Source: Methanobacteriota archaeon
GTDB taxonomy: Archaea > Thermoplasmatota > Thermoplasmata > RBG-16-68-12
Assembly (NCBI GenBank): GCA_005878385.1
Contig: VBMN01000059.1
Span: 1 to 35,118 of the forward strand
Reading direction: 5' to 3'
Length of the DNA: 35,118 nucleotides
Position numbers and translations under genes: made by a program. Below the pieces are notes generated by a model. It searched no databases. It worked only from the letters and a program-made list of their open reading frames with translations, and had not been told where the DNA came from. Positions 23,358 to 31,367 of the stretch are shown here, piece by piece; within the stretch, counting starts at the first letter, position 1; the number at the start of each line of letters is the position of its first letter.

Positions 23358-24494
23358 TCAGCGGCCCAGGATGGCGCGGGCAATGACCAAACGCTGGATC
23401 TCCGACGTCCCCTCGTAGATTTCTGTCACTCGCTGGTCGCGGTACAACTTCTCCACGACGTAGTCTTTGATGAATCCGTATCCGCCGTGGATCTGGACGG
23501 CGGCATCGACGGCGCGGTGGGCCGCCTCGGAAGCGAACAGCTTCGCGACGCTGGATTCGTACGTGTGTCGACGGCCGAGATCCTCCAGGTGTGCGGCCCG
23601 GTACATGAGGAGCCGAGCCGCCTCGATCTCCGTCGCCATATCGGCGAGCTTCCATTGGATGGCCTGAAAATCCGAGATCTTCTGGCCGAACGCGTCCCGC
23701 TCCTTCGCGTACTTGACCGATTCGTCGAACGCCCGTTGAGCGATCCCGAGGGCCTGGGCCGCGATGCCGATTCGCCCTCCGTCCAACGTGGCCATCGCGA
23801 TGTTGAACCCCTTATGCAGCTCGCCCAACAGGTTGTCCCTGGGAATCCGCATGCCGTCGAAACCGAGAAGGACCGTGTCGCTCGCGCGGATCCCCATCTT
23901 GTCCTCTTTCTTGAGGACGGAGAATCCGTCCGCATCCGTCGGGATGATGAACGCCGAGATCTCGTGTTTCTGACGTCCCGTCCGGGCGTAGGCGATGATG
24001 ACCTTCGCGACGGAGCCGTTCGTGGCAAAGGACTTCGTCCCGTTCAAGACCCATTCGCTCCCCTTGAGGTCGGCGGTGGTCCGCATCGCCGCTGCGTCGG
24101 ACCCGCTCCCGGGCTCCGTGAGCGCGTACGCCCCGATCCACTCTCCGCGGGCGACCGGCTCGAGATACCGCCGCTTCTGTTCTTCCGTTCCATATCGGAG
24201 GAGAGGCTCGCAGACGAGCCCGTTGCAGACCGCCGCGATCACCCCGGCACTCGCGTCGGCGCGGGACAGCTCCTCGATCGTAATCGCGTAGCAGACATAG
24301 TCGAGTCCGGCCCCGCCGTATTTCTCCGGGACGAAGACTCCGAACAGGCCCAGGTCCCCCATCTTCTTGGCCCAGCCGTCCGGGAATTCTTGGCTCTCGT
24401 CGAAGGCATGGGACTGGGGGATGATGTCTCGTTCCCCAAAATCACGAACCGACTTGCGCGTGATCTCCTGCGTCTCCGTGAGCGCGAAGTCCAT
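23358..24494 (-). CDS. Acyl-CoA dehydrogenase
   Basis: 378-residue FAD enzyme introducing the alpha-beta double bond in acyl-CoA thioesters (fatty acid or branched-chain amino acid degradation). Signatures are the N-terminal domain LTETQEITRKSVRDF, the FAD/substrate motif YALTEPGSGSDAA, GTKSFATNG, the RIGIAAQALGIAQRAFD helix, the QIHGGYGFIKDY segment and the catalytic-base region IYEGTSEIQR (Glu361). Substrate chain length cannot be read. ATG 24494 is preferred to a TTG at 24506 because of the TATA-like ATTTTATC (24521-24529). It could feed the TCA cycle via the SucCD/ferredoxin genes in the window; no ETF gene is present here. Confidence 0.94.
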   Translation of the reverse strand: MDFALTETQEITRKSVRDFGERDIIPQSHAFDESQEFPDGWAKKMGDLGLFGVFVPEKYGGAGLDYVCYAITIEELSRADASAGVIAAVCNGLVCEPLLRYGTEEQKRRYLEPVARGEWIGAYALTEPGSGSDAAAMRTTADLKGSEWVLNGTKSFATNGSVAKVIIAYARTGRQKHEISAFIIPTDADGFSVLKKEDKMGIRASDTVLLGFDGMRIPRDNLLGELHKGFNIAMATLDGGRIGIAAQALGIAQRAFDESVKYAKERDAFGQKISDFQAIQWKLADMATEIEAARLLMYRAAHLEDLGRRHTYESSVAKLFASEAAHRAVDAAVQIHGGYGFIKDYVVEKLYRDQRVTEIYEGTSEIQRLVIARAILGR

Positions 24495-24520
24495 GTGAGG
24501 CGTCAAAAGTCCTTCTGCCG

Positions 24521-24529
24521 GATAAAATC
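24521..24529. promoter_or_regulatory. Bidirectional TATA-like box between acyl-CoA dehydrogenase and GNAT genes
   Basis: GATAAAATC on plus, GATTTTATC on minus. It is 23 bases from the plus-strand ATG (24548) and 31 bases from the minus-strand ATG (24494), both at leaderless spacing, and it is the only AT-rich element in the 53-base intergenic region. Confidence 0.55.
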
Positions 24530-24547
24530 TCCGCGGGCCGAACCTTG

Positions 24548-25453
24548 ATGACCCGCCAGGGACTCGCCGGGGACATGTCGCTGCGACTCGAGCCCCTGCA
24601 AACGGCGGAGGCCCACGCCTATTGGCGGGTCTTCCTCTCGGGCCGCACGGACCTTCCGACGGGCGATCTGAAGGTCCACATGGACCGGTTCCTGGCCCTT
24701 CCGCCCGAGGAGCAGCGGTCGCATTTCTCGGTGAAGAAGGACGGCCGGATGATCGGGACGGTCCGCTTGGGGCCGACCGAGATTTCGGGATTCTCGATGG
24801 ATCCCTCCTCGGCGGATGACACGGCGACCGCCTTGCTCAAAGCGGTGGACCTGCTCCGCGCCGGCGGGGCGACCGCCATCGGCGCCCATTTCGAGGACCG
24901 GTATGAGCCCGCGTTCCGGTCTCTGGGCTTTCGGCGCGTGTTCGCCCGGATGCGGATGGAGGCCCCGACCAAGAAGGCGCCTCCTCCCGAGGGTCTGAAG
25001 CTGCAACCGCCCGAGGAGGACGAGGTCCTCGGGCTGACGAAGTTCCTGATCGGTGTCTACGAAGGACACTTGGAGCAACAATACGGAATGCACGTCGGGC
25101 CGGAGGAGGAATGGCGCGGCTACGTCGGCGGCCTCTTCAAGGGAGATTCCGGCCAGTTCATGCCCGATGCCTCCTACGTGGCCCTCGAAGGGGACCGCAT
25201 CGTCGGAGCGATCCTCGTCACGCATTGGATGGGGACACCCCTGGTCGCGGAACTCGGTGTCGCGAAGGACCGCCGGGGTCGGGGAATCGGTCGGGCGCTC
25301 CTGGAGGCGGCGATGGGCCGTCTCGCCAGCCGGGACGAACCGCGGCTCGCGTTGTACGTCACGTTGGGGAACGATCCCGCGATCGCACTCTATCGGGCCC
25401 TGGGATTCGTCCAGGTCGGCGGCCAGTCTGTCACGGCACGTCTCGAAGCGTGA
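24548..25453 (+). CDS. Tandem GNAT-domain acetyltransferase
   Basis: 301 residues with two GNAT-like lobes. The N-terminal lobe (about 10-140) is divergent (RMIGTVRLGPTE...AIGAHFEDRYEPAFRSLGFRRVF). The C-terminal lobe (about 150-300) is canonical: RIVGAILVTHWMGTPLVAELGVAKDRRGRGIGRALLEAAM with the acetyl-CoA loop RRGRGIG, then YVTLGNDPAIALYRALGFVQVGG. Such two-lobed archaeal proteins resemble mycothiol synthase-like or protein acetyltransferases, but the substrate is not identifiable. The start ATG 24548 fits the shared TATA-like box; ATG 24575 is an alternative. It ends 63 bases before the convergent radical SAM gene. Confidence 0.88.
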   Translation: MTRQGLAGDMSLRLEPLQTAEAHAYWRVFLSGRTDLPTGDLKVHMDRFLALPPEEQRSHFSVKKDGRMIGTVRLGPTEISGFSMDPSSADDTATALLKAVDLLRAGGATAIGAHFEDRYEPAFRSLGFRRVFARMRMEAPTKKAPPPEGLKLQPPEEDEVLGLTKFLIGVYEGHLEQQYGMHVGPEEEWRGYVGGLFKGDSGQFMPDASYVALEGDRIVGAILVTHWMGTPLVAELGVAKDRRGRGIGRALLEAAMGRLASRDEPRLALYVTLGNDPAIALYRALGFVQVGGQSVTARLEA

Positions 25454-25516
25454 TTCATTCTCACGATGGGTCTCGAACCACCGACTTAACGACGGATTCG
25501 CCGAGCCTGATTGCGA

Positions 25517-27079
25517 TCACGCCGCCGGGAAGCTGACCGTGTGGCCTTCCGCTTGGCGTCGGCTCTTCGCCGGGGCGCGGATCCGGAATCCCCTCTGGCG
25601 CGCGAAGCGCTGCATGATTCCGAGGATGTATCTCCCTCCAATCCGGGCCGTCGCGACGATGAGCGACTTCATCGGCTGCGGAAGCGCCGTAAGCCGCCAC
25701 AGGTCCTCGTCCACCTCGGTGAGGATATGGCGCCAGGCCCGGTACGCCACATTGAACCGGGCCTCGTCGATCATCTCGTCGAGATTGTAGAACTCCTCCC
25801 CGCGGAGTACGCCGATCGGCACGAACGTGAGGGGCGCGGTCACAAAGTGGCTGTCCGGGATCTGTTCCATCCGGTCGATCAGATCGACGGTCATCCACGC
25901 GTCTTCCGCCGTCTCCCCTGGTAAACCCAGGATGATGGTGTACGCCGGATACCAGTAGTTGCGGTTCAGGATCTCGGTGCCCCGTACGACGAGGTCCGGC
26001 CACTCTTCCGCCGCGAACGGAGCCGCTTTCCGGTGGAGGACTGCGCGGGAGAGGGCGGGGCTGCCCGTCTCGATCCCGCTTTGGATTCCGATCCACTTGT
26101 TGGGGCCTCCGCGGACGATGCGCGTCAGGTCGGCGATGAGGTCCGGGTTCGACACCGCGGCGCTCACCGTGCCGTGGGTCGGATAACAATGGGCCACGCC
26201 CGGCTGCTCCATCGCGAAGCGGAACAGGTCCTTCACCGCGTCCACGTTCGGCTCCATGGTCTTCCAGTTCTCGAGTTTGTAGAGGAAGATGTCGTCCGAG
26301 TGCAGTTGAATCGAGGACTGGCCGTCCCTCGTGTTCATCGCGATTTCATCGCCGATGTAGTCCAGCGGGAAGTACCGCGGACGGCGCAGGGTGACTTCGC
26401 AGAACTCGCAACCTCGGCCACAGCCTCGCATCACCTCGTTCATCGCGTTCATCGTCGGCCCGAGGATTTTCGGGATCTGATCGACGGACGGCGCGGTCGC
26501 GTTCGTGAAGCGCATCACGGGAGGCGCATCTCCATGAGCGATGCGATCGAAGATCTCGGGCACCAGGTGGTCGACCTCTCCGTGGACGATGTGGTCGATT
26601 CCGAGCGACTCTTGCATCCCCTCGCGGCAGTCGAAATGCCATCCCCCGGGTCCTCCGAGGACGACCTTGTACTTCCGGTTCGGCCGCTGCACCCGGCGGG
26701 CGAGTTCGAGGAACTTCGCCTTCGTGTACGGGGTCAAGACCCCGCCCATCGTGAAGGACATGCTGACGGGTCCAAGGCCGAGCGGGTCCATCGAATGCAG
26801 CCCCACGACCTCCGTATCGTCACCGATGAACTGCTCGACGTGCTCCGGGTCCGCGATCACGACCGAATCCCGGCCGTTCGCGCGGACCAGGGACGACTCG
26901 ATTTTCCGGAGACCATAGGGCGCGCGGATCGGTCGGCCCTGATCATCGACCCTCGGAGGATTCGCCAGGATTCGGAACGCCAGGCGGGACGGCCAGCGGT
27001 CCGTCGGGATGCAGCTGAAGAACGTGGCCAGCGGGACATTTCGATAGTCCGTCATCAGTGTATAGTCCGCGGCAAGCAC
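25517..27079 (-). CDS. Radical SAM protein with N-terminal B12-binding-like domain
   Basis: About 520 residues. The radical SAM cluster motif is CGRGCEFC (Cys220, Cys224, Cys227 counted from the GTG), a CxxxCxxC. SAM-barrel features follow (IQLHSDDIFLY, IGIQSGIETGSPALSR, YTIILGLPGETAEDAW). The N-terminal region (about 70-180; VVGLHSMDPLGLGP, YKVVLGGPGGWHFD, IDHIVHGEVDHLVPEIFDRI) has a Rossmann shape like the B12-binding domain of this enzyme class, but no DxHxxG cobalamin-ligand motif was seen. It resembles archaeal radical SAM proteins of unknown substrate. The coordinates start at GTG 27077-27079; the in-frame sequence just upstream (AKYVLAADYTLM) looks conserved, and a strong Shine-Dalgarno precedes an ATC at 27089-27091. 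Confidence 0.88.
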   Translation of the reverse strand: MLAADYTLMTDYRNVPLATFFSCIPTDRWPSRLAFRILANPPRVDDQGRPIRAPYGLRKIESSLVRANGRDSVVIADPEHVEQFIGDDTEVVGLHSMDPLGLGPVSMSFTMGGVLTPYTKAKFLELARRVQRPNRKYKVVLGGPGGWHFDCREGMQESLGIDHIVHGEVDHLVPEIFDRIAHGDAPPVMRFTNATAPSVDQIPKILGPTMNAMNEVMRGCGRGCEFCEVTLRRPRYFPLDYIGDEIAMNTRDGQSSIQLHSDDIFLYKLENWKTMEPNVDAVKDLFRFAMEQPGVAHCYPTHGTVSAAVSNPDLIADLTRIVRGGPNKWIGIQSGIETGSPALSRAVLHRKAAPFAAEEWPDLVVRGTEILNRNYWYPAYTIILGLPGETAEDAWMTVDLIDRMEQIPDSHFVTAPLTFVPIGVLRGEEFYNLDEMIDEARFNVAYRAWRHILTEVDEDLWRLTALPQPMKSLIVATARIGGRYILGIMQRFARQRGFRIRAPAKSRRQAEGHTVSFPAA

Positions 27080-27095
27080 GTACTTCGCGATCGTT

Positions 27096-27105
27096 CTCCC
27101 TCCCC
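27096..27105 (-). promoter_or_regulatory. Strong Shine-Dalgarno upstream of the radical SAM gene
   Basis: GGGGAGGGAG on the minus strand. GGAGG ends 7 bases before ATC (27089-27091) but about 19 bases before the first canonical start (GTG 27079), so it decides against the canonical start. A TATA-like TGTATATCTAA (about 27178-27188) is further upstream. Confidence 0.45.
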
Positions 27106-27239
27106 ATCGAGAGCGATTGGGCTCACAAGCAGGATGTGGGCTGTCCGATTAGCAACGGCCTGAATGGGCGAGAGCGGTTAGATATACATTACGTCTCGCG
27201 GTTCGGTCGGGACATGCCCCGCGGCGATGGGCAAAAGGC

Positions 27240-27246
27240 GATATTC
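27240..27246 (+). promoter_or_regulatory. TATA-like box of the peroxiredoxin gene
   Basis: GATATTC on the plus strand, centred 30 bases ahead of the GTG at 27273. Confidence 0.4.
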
Positions 27247-27272
27247 TGCCTGTCCGTTGCTCGTCGGGTAGG

Positions 27273-27758
27273 GTGGCCGATACGGTCGAGGTAGGCGAGC
27301 GAGCTCCCGATTTTACGATGCTGAGCGATGAATCCAAACCGGTGACGCTGTCGAAGGAGGTGGGTCAGGGTCCCGTGGTCCTTTCCTTCTACGTCTTCGA
27401 CTTCACGAACACGTGCCAGGGGCAATTGTGCGCCCTCCGGGATTCCCTCGGCGACCTCCAGGCGATGGGGGCGAAGGTGTTCGGGGTCAGCACGGACAGC
27501 CATCACAGTCACCGGATCTTCAAGGAACAGAATCGTCTCAACTATCCGCTCCTGAGCGATTGGAATCGAACGGTCAGCCGCGCGTACGGGGTTCAGTACG
27601 ACCGCTTTGGCAGCATCGGCCTCGAAGGGGTCGCGAAGAGGTCCGTGTTCGTCCTGGACCGGAGCGGGATCGTCCGGTACAAGTGGGTGACGGAAGATCC
27701 GAAGGTCCCTCCGGACCCGAAGAGAGTCCTAGACGAAGTCAAGAAGCTCGCTGCGTGA
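27273..27758 (+). CDS. Peroxiredoxin (AhpC/TSA, BCP-like)
   Basis: 161-residue thiol peroxidase that reduces hydrogen peroxide and organic peroxides. The thioredoxin fold has APDFTMLSDESKPVTLS at the N-terminus, the peroxidatic Cys48 in FTNTC with a possible resolving Cys53 (CQGQLC, CxxxxC as in BCP-type enzymes), and RSVFVLDRSGIVRYKWV late. The Thr of the PxxxTxxC motif is present (Thr45), but the Pro is replaced by Val41. The start is GTG 27273 with a nearby TATA-like box. The 3' end overlaps the convergent threonine-synthase-like gene by 20 bases (27739-27758). Confidence 0.92.
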   Translation: MADTVEVGERAPDFTMLSDESKPVTLSKEVGQGPVVLSFYVFDFTNTCQGQLCALRDSLGDLQAMGAKVFGVSTDSHHSHRIFKEQNRLNYPLLSDWNRTVSRAYGVQYDRFGSIGLEGVAKRSVFVLDRSGIVRYKWVTEDPKVPPDPKRVLDEVKKLAA

Positions 27759-28959
27759 GGCCGAGATACGCGACGACCTCGTCCGCGGTCCGCACGGTCG
27801 GGGCGGCGAGAGGCGGCAAACTCGTCCCTTGGGCGGCGGAACCCGTGTTCACGAGGACCACACGGTCTCCGGTCATGACCACGCCTTCGTCGTACAGTCG
27901 CCGGAAGCCGGCCAAGGTCGCGGCCCCCTCGAGACACGCACTGATCCCTTCGAAGACCGCGAGGTTTTGCGCGGCGACCCGCATGGCCGCGTCGGAGACG
28001 GCGACCGCGGCACCCTGGGTCTCTCGGATCGCCTTCAAGACGAGTCGATCCCCAATCGTCGAGGGAACCCGGAGTCCCGCGGCTTCCGTCCGCGGATGCG
28101 GCCACGGTTGCACGGACTCGGCCCCCTCCTTCCATGCCTTCACGAGGGGAGCGCATCCCTCCGCCTGCACGACTCCGAACCGAGGCCAGGGACCGTCATA
28201 CCAGCCGAGGTCACGCAGTTCGTGGAGGGCCTTCCACATCCCCACGATGCCGGTTCCGCCGCCGGTCGGGAATATGATCCAATCTGGCATGCCGCCGAGG
28301 TCTTCCCAAATTTCGAAGAGCATCGTCTTCTTGCCTTCCACGCGGTACGGCTCGCGAAGCGTTGCCATGCTGAAGGTCTCCGTGGCGGCGGCGAGATCCC
28401 TGACGATGCGCCCCGCGTCTGCGATGTCCTCCTTCACCCGAAGGACCTGCGCTCCAAAGGCGATCGCCTCCCGTGCGGCGTCCTCCGGTCCATCGCTCGC
28501 CATCAGGACGATGGCCCCCGCGCCGTAGGTCGCCGCATACTGGGCGAGGGCCACTCCTGCATTCCCAGCGGTTGGGACCGCGAGACGTGTCGAACCGAGG
28601 GCGACCGCCATCGGAACCGCGACGGCCATGCCGCGGGACTTGAACGTCCCCGTCGGATTGAGTCCTTCGTCCTTCACGTGGAGGGCGGCGACCTTGATCC
28701 GCGCCACCCTGCCTCCGGCGCCCAGGGTCGTGAGTCGGTGAAGGGGCGTTGCGCCTTCGCCGCGCGACCGAATTTCGGACTCCTCGACCGGGAGGAGAGG
28801 CGCGTACCGCCAGAGGTCCTTCCTCGGAAGCAGTTTGTCCGTCCCGAGGTCGGTCCATTCGTATCGGGCGAACAGAGGACCGCCGCAATCACACGTGTTG
28901 ACGAGCCGAACCTCGTATCGCTTCGAGCACGCGGTGCACTCGAGGAACGCGGGGCGCAC
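27739..28959 (-). CDS. thrC: Threonine synthase-like PLP enzyme
   Basis: 406-residue fold-type II PLP enzyme, most like archaeal/bacterial threonine synthase (O-phosphohomoserine to threonine). An N-terminal zinc-ribbon-like segment has Cys8, Cys11, Cys23 and Cys25 (LECTAC...TCDCGG). Then come GEGATPL, the PLP lysine Lys107 in NPTGTFKSRG, the SAGNAG-type loop as TAGNAGVALAQYA and the glycine-rich phosphate site IFPTGGGTGIVGMWK. The open frame extends to 29076, but the ribbon begins just after GTG 28957-28959, which is chosen as start. A TATA-like box at 29005-29012 is shared with the divergent LarE-like gene. A cysteate or related beta-replacement enzyme is an alternative function. Confidence 0.88.
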   Translation of the reverse strand: MRPAFLECTACSKRYEVRLVNTCDCGGPLFARYEWTDLGTDKLLPRKDLWRYAPLLPVEESEIRSRGEGATPLHRLTTLGAGGRVARIKVAALHVKDEGLNPTGTFKSRGMAVAVPMAVALGSTRLAVPTAGNAGVALAQYAATYGAGAIVLMASDGPEDAAREAIAFGAQVLRVKEDIADAGRIVRDLAAATETFSMATLREPYRVEGKKTMLFEIWEDLGGMPDWIIFPTGGGTGIVGMWKALHELRDLGWYDGPWPRFGVVQAEGCAPLVKAWKEGAESVQPWPHPRTEAAGLRVPSTIGDRLVLKAIRETQGAAVAVSDAAMRVAAQNLAVFEGISACLEGAATLAGFRRLYDEGVVMTGDRVVLVNTGSAAQGTSLPPLAAPTVRTADEVVAYLGLTQRAS

Positions 28960-29004
28960 ATCGTGGTCATGTCGTGCGGGTCCATACCACTTGTCCCGCG
29001 ATGC

Positions 29005-29012
29005 CTTTATCT
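29005..29012. promoter_or_regulatory. TATA-like box between divergent thrC-like and larE-like genes
   Basis: CTTTATCT on plus, AGATAAAG on minus; 29 bases from the plus-strand ATG 29037 and 49 bases from the minus-strand GTG 28959. It is the only AT-rich element between the two starts. Confidence 0.5.
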
Positions 29013-29036
29013 CCGGCCTCGCATTCGATGCGTTCG

Positions 29037-29861
29037 ATGGCCGTCGCTCAGCGGACGGAGGACGTTCAGGTTGCATACGACCACATGGTGAGGGCCATGC
29101 GCGAACGGGGCCGTGTCCTGGTCGCTTTCTCCGGTGGCATCGACAGTGGATTGGTCGCCCGAATCGCCCACGATGCGCTCGCCGACAATGCGCTCGCGGT
29201 CCTCGCGGACGCGGAATCCCTTGCCCGGCGGGAGCTGGAAGAGGCGGTGTCGGAAGCCTCGGAGATTGGGATCCCGCTCCGGATGGTCCGGGTGTCCGAA
29301 CTCGCGAACGACCGGTACGTAGCGAATCCTGTGAACCGCTGCTACTTCTGTCGCAAGGAGCTCGGAGCGGCGCTGAAACCCATCGCCGCCGAATTGGGAT
29401 ACCACGCGATCGCGGACGGCGTGAACCTCTCCGACCTCGGGGACCACCGCCCGGGGATTCAGGCGATGAACGAGGAAGGTTTCTGGCATCCGCTCGTCGA
29501 GTTCGGCCTGGCGAAGGAGGACGTCCGAGCCCTCGCGCGCGATCTCGGTCTGAGTTTCCATAACAAACCGAGCAATGCGTGCCTCTCCTCTCGGATTTCG
29601 TACGGCGAGGTGATCACGTTGGACAAACTGCATCGTGTCGAAGCGGCGGAAGAAGCGGTTCGAGCCTTGGGTTTTCCCGTCGTCCGGGTGAGGGCCCATG
29701 AGGGGATCGCCCGGATCGAGGTGCCGAAGGAGGACCTGCCGCGGATCGTCGAACCTGCGGTGGCCGCGAAAGTCGCCCGGGCCGTTCGGGAAGCCGGCTT
29801 CGTCTACGTCACAATTGACCTACTCGGGTATCGTAGCGGCTCCATGAACGAAGCGCTCTAG
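29037..29861 (+). CDS. larE: LarE-like ATP-dependent sulfur transferase, three-cysteine type
   Basis: 274-residue PP-loop enzyme of the LarE family, which adenylates and sulfurates pyridinium biscarboxylate to make the nickel-pincer cofactor of lactate racemase-type enzymes. The PP-loop is FSGGIDS (31-37). Cys102 and Cys105 (NRCYFCRKEL) and Cys182 (NACLSSRISYG) match the three cysteines that carry a [4Fe-4S] cluster in the catalytic-sulfur LarE type, rather than the single sacrificial cysteine type. ATG 29037 is preferred (ATG 29028 and 29001 are also in frame) because of the TATA-like box 29 bases ahead. No larA, larB or larC is in the window, so the cofactor pathway partners must lie elsewhere or the protein may sulfurate another molecule. 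Confidence 0.88.
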   Translation: MAVAQRTEDVQVAYDHMVRAMRERGRVLVAFSGGIDSGLVARIAHDALADNALAVLADAESLARRELEEAVSEASEIGIPLRMVRVSELANDRYVANPVNRCYFCRKELGAALKPIAAELGYHAIADGVNLSDLGDHRPGIQAMNEEGFWHPLVEFGLAKEDVRALARDLGLSFHNKPSNACLSSRISYGEVITLDKLHRVEAAEEAVRALGFPVVRVRAHEGIARIEVPKEDLPRIVEPAVAAKVARAVREAGFVYVTIDLLGYRSGSMNEAL

Positions 29862-29951
29862 CTCACTCGATTCGTCTCACTGAAGTCTTAAGTATTACAG
29901 CGTTATCGACGCAATGGATTTCGGCGAAACGAAGTCGGGAGCGACGCGCCG

Positions 29952-30857
29952 TTGGCCACCGTGGGGATTATTCCGAGCCTGATTATCGGCGTTCGGGAAG
30001 GCATTGAGGCGGCCCTCGTCATTGGCATTATCCTCGGTTATCTCGTCAAGATCGGACGGCTCGCCCTCAAGCGCCATGTGTACGCGGGTACGATCGTCGC
30101 CTTTTTCGCGAGCGCCGGAGTCGCCGCCGTCCTGTTCGCCGCGACGGTCGAATTTCAGGGTTTTGGGGAGCAGATCTTCGAGGGCGTCACGATGCTCGTC
30201 GCCGTCGCGGTCTTGACCTCGATGGTCCTGTGGATGATGAAAGCCGCTCGAAGCATCAAGGTCCACGTCCAGGAACGGATCGAGGCGGTCCTGAAGCAGA
30301 GCGCGGTCTTCGGGCTCACGCTGCTCTCCTTCGTGGTCGTCTTTCGGGAAGGAGTGGAAACGGCCCTGTTCATGTTTGGGGCAGGCGCCCTCACGTCCCC
30401 GTTCGAGGCGATTCTGGGGGTGGGCCTGGGACTCCTCATCGCTGGAATCATCGGGGTGGGGATTGTCCGCGTCTCCTGGCGGCTGAACCTGCGGCGATTT
30501 TTTCAGGTCACCGGGATTTTCCTCGTCGTCGTTGCGGCGGGTCTCTTCGCCAACGCGGTCCACGAATTGCAGGATGCGTTCGCATGGCAATTCGGATCCG
30601 CCGCGGTCTATGATCTCCATCTCATCTTCCCGGCCGATGCATCGAACACGGTTGGATACCTGCTTCGCGGGATCATTGGGTACAGCGATGCACCGACCGT
30701 CTTGGAAGTCTCCGCGTATGTGGGCTACTGGGTTGTCGTGCTACTCGCATACCTGGGAATCCGCACAGGCAAGATCGCGATCGTGACGGTCCCTCTGCGC
30801 CGCGGATGGAACGCCCTGTTCGGGCGAAAGGCCGTTTCGAGCGCGGACGCCGAGTGA
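29952..30857 (+). CDS. FTR1-family iron permease
   Basis: 301-residue multi-pass membrane protein, about seven helices, of the high-affinity ferric/ferrous iron permease family (FTR1/EfeU). The two iron-site REGxE motifs are REGIE (15-19) in helix 1 and REGVE (132-136) in helix 4. Hydrophobic segments lie near 5-30, 43-66, 77-97, 117-137, 150-172, 182-203 and 255-272. The start is TTG 29952, in front of the first helix. A 22-codon ATG frame (29914-29982) overlaps this start in another frame and sits nearer the TATA-like TTAAGTATTA (29888-29897). No EfeO/EfeB or ferroxidase gene is adjacent. The last residues are Ser/Ala/Glu-rich. Confidence 0.93.
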   Translation: MATVGIIPSLIIGVREGIEAALVIGIILGYLVKIGRLALKRHVYAGTIVAFFASAGVAAVLFAATVEFQGFGEQIFEGVTMLVAVAVLTSMVLWMMKAARSIKVHVQERIEAVLKQSAVFGLTLLSFVVVFREGVETALFMFGAGALTSPFEAILGVGLGLLIAGIIGVGIVRVSWRLNLRRFFQVTGIFLVVVAAGLFANAVHELQDAFAWQFGSAAVYDLHLIFPADASNTVGYLLRGIIGYSDAPTVLEVSAYVGYWVVVLLAYLGIRTGKIAIVTVPLRRGWNALFGRKAVSSADAE

Positions 30858-30919
30858 AATCGAACATCATCTCGGCCGCGGGCCGGATCGATTGTTCCGT
30901 GGAGCCGGGTCCCCGGGAC

Positions 30920-31345
30920 TCAGGGGGAGATCTTGATGACTTTCGTCGGACAGGCGGTTTCGCACGCCATACAATCGATGCAGTCCGACTCGCGGATCAT
31001 GTCCGACTTGTCACAGCGATACTGTTGCCACTCGGCGCCGCCCTTCTCCACGACCTTGTCGTTGCCGGTCCCCTTCTTCCCCGGGGCGAGCAACCACTCG
31101 AACACATCCACCGGACAGACGTCCATGCAGACGCCGTCCGCGACGCATCCGTCGAAGTCGACGGCCACGTGGGTGCCGTGGATCCCCAGCCGCGTGGGAT
31201 ACGGGACGCCATTCGCGTCGAGTCGCTCCTTGCCTTCGGCGAAGACCTTGTGGTCGAAATGAACTCCCGTCTCCGGATACTCGTCCGGCTTGTTCATGTA
31301 GTCCGGGTCGATCGGTTTGGCATCAAAGTCCACTTCTCGCGACAT
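30920..31345 (-). CDS. Zinc-containing 7Fe ferredoxin
   Basis: 141-residue electron carrier closely matching the Thermoplasma/Sulfolobus zinc ferredoxin architecture. The long N-terminal extension has GVHFDHKVFAEG (His29, His32) and LGIHGTHVAVDFD (His56, His59) supplying zinc ligands. Next is the 3Fe-type motif CVADGVCMDVCP (Cys67, Cys73, Cys77, with Asp70 in place of the fourth Cys), then a central loop (LAPGKKGTGND) and the 4Fe motif CIDCMACETACP (Cys122, 125, 128, 132). It accepts electrons from 2-oxoacid:ferredoxin oxidoreductases. The open frame extends to 31465, but ATG 31345 has a GGAGG 8-12 bases ahead. A perfect 9-base inverted repeat lies in the leader (31368-31391). Confidence 0.95.
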   Translation of the reverse strand: MSREVDFDAKPIDPDYMNKPDEYPETGVHFDHKVFAEGKERLDANGVPYPTRLGIHGTHVAVDFDGCVADGVCMDVCPVDVFEWLLAPGKKGTGNDKVVEKGGAEWQQYRCDKSDMIRESDCIDCMACETACPTKVIKISP

Positions 31346-31367
31346 CGGGTCGCCTCCAAAGAGCTTG

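Noticed and set aside
23293-23655. N-terminal extension of the AlaX frame
   Set aside because: The extra 121 residues are Arg/Pro-rich shadow of the acyl-CoA dehydrogenase gene, and a TATA-like box sits immediately before the internal ATG.
27739-27758. Twenty-base overlap of peroxiredoxin and thrC-like genes as a possible frameshift
   Set aside because: Both C-termini look complete for their families; a short convergent overlap is ordinary in compact archaeal genomes.
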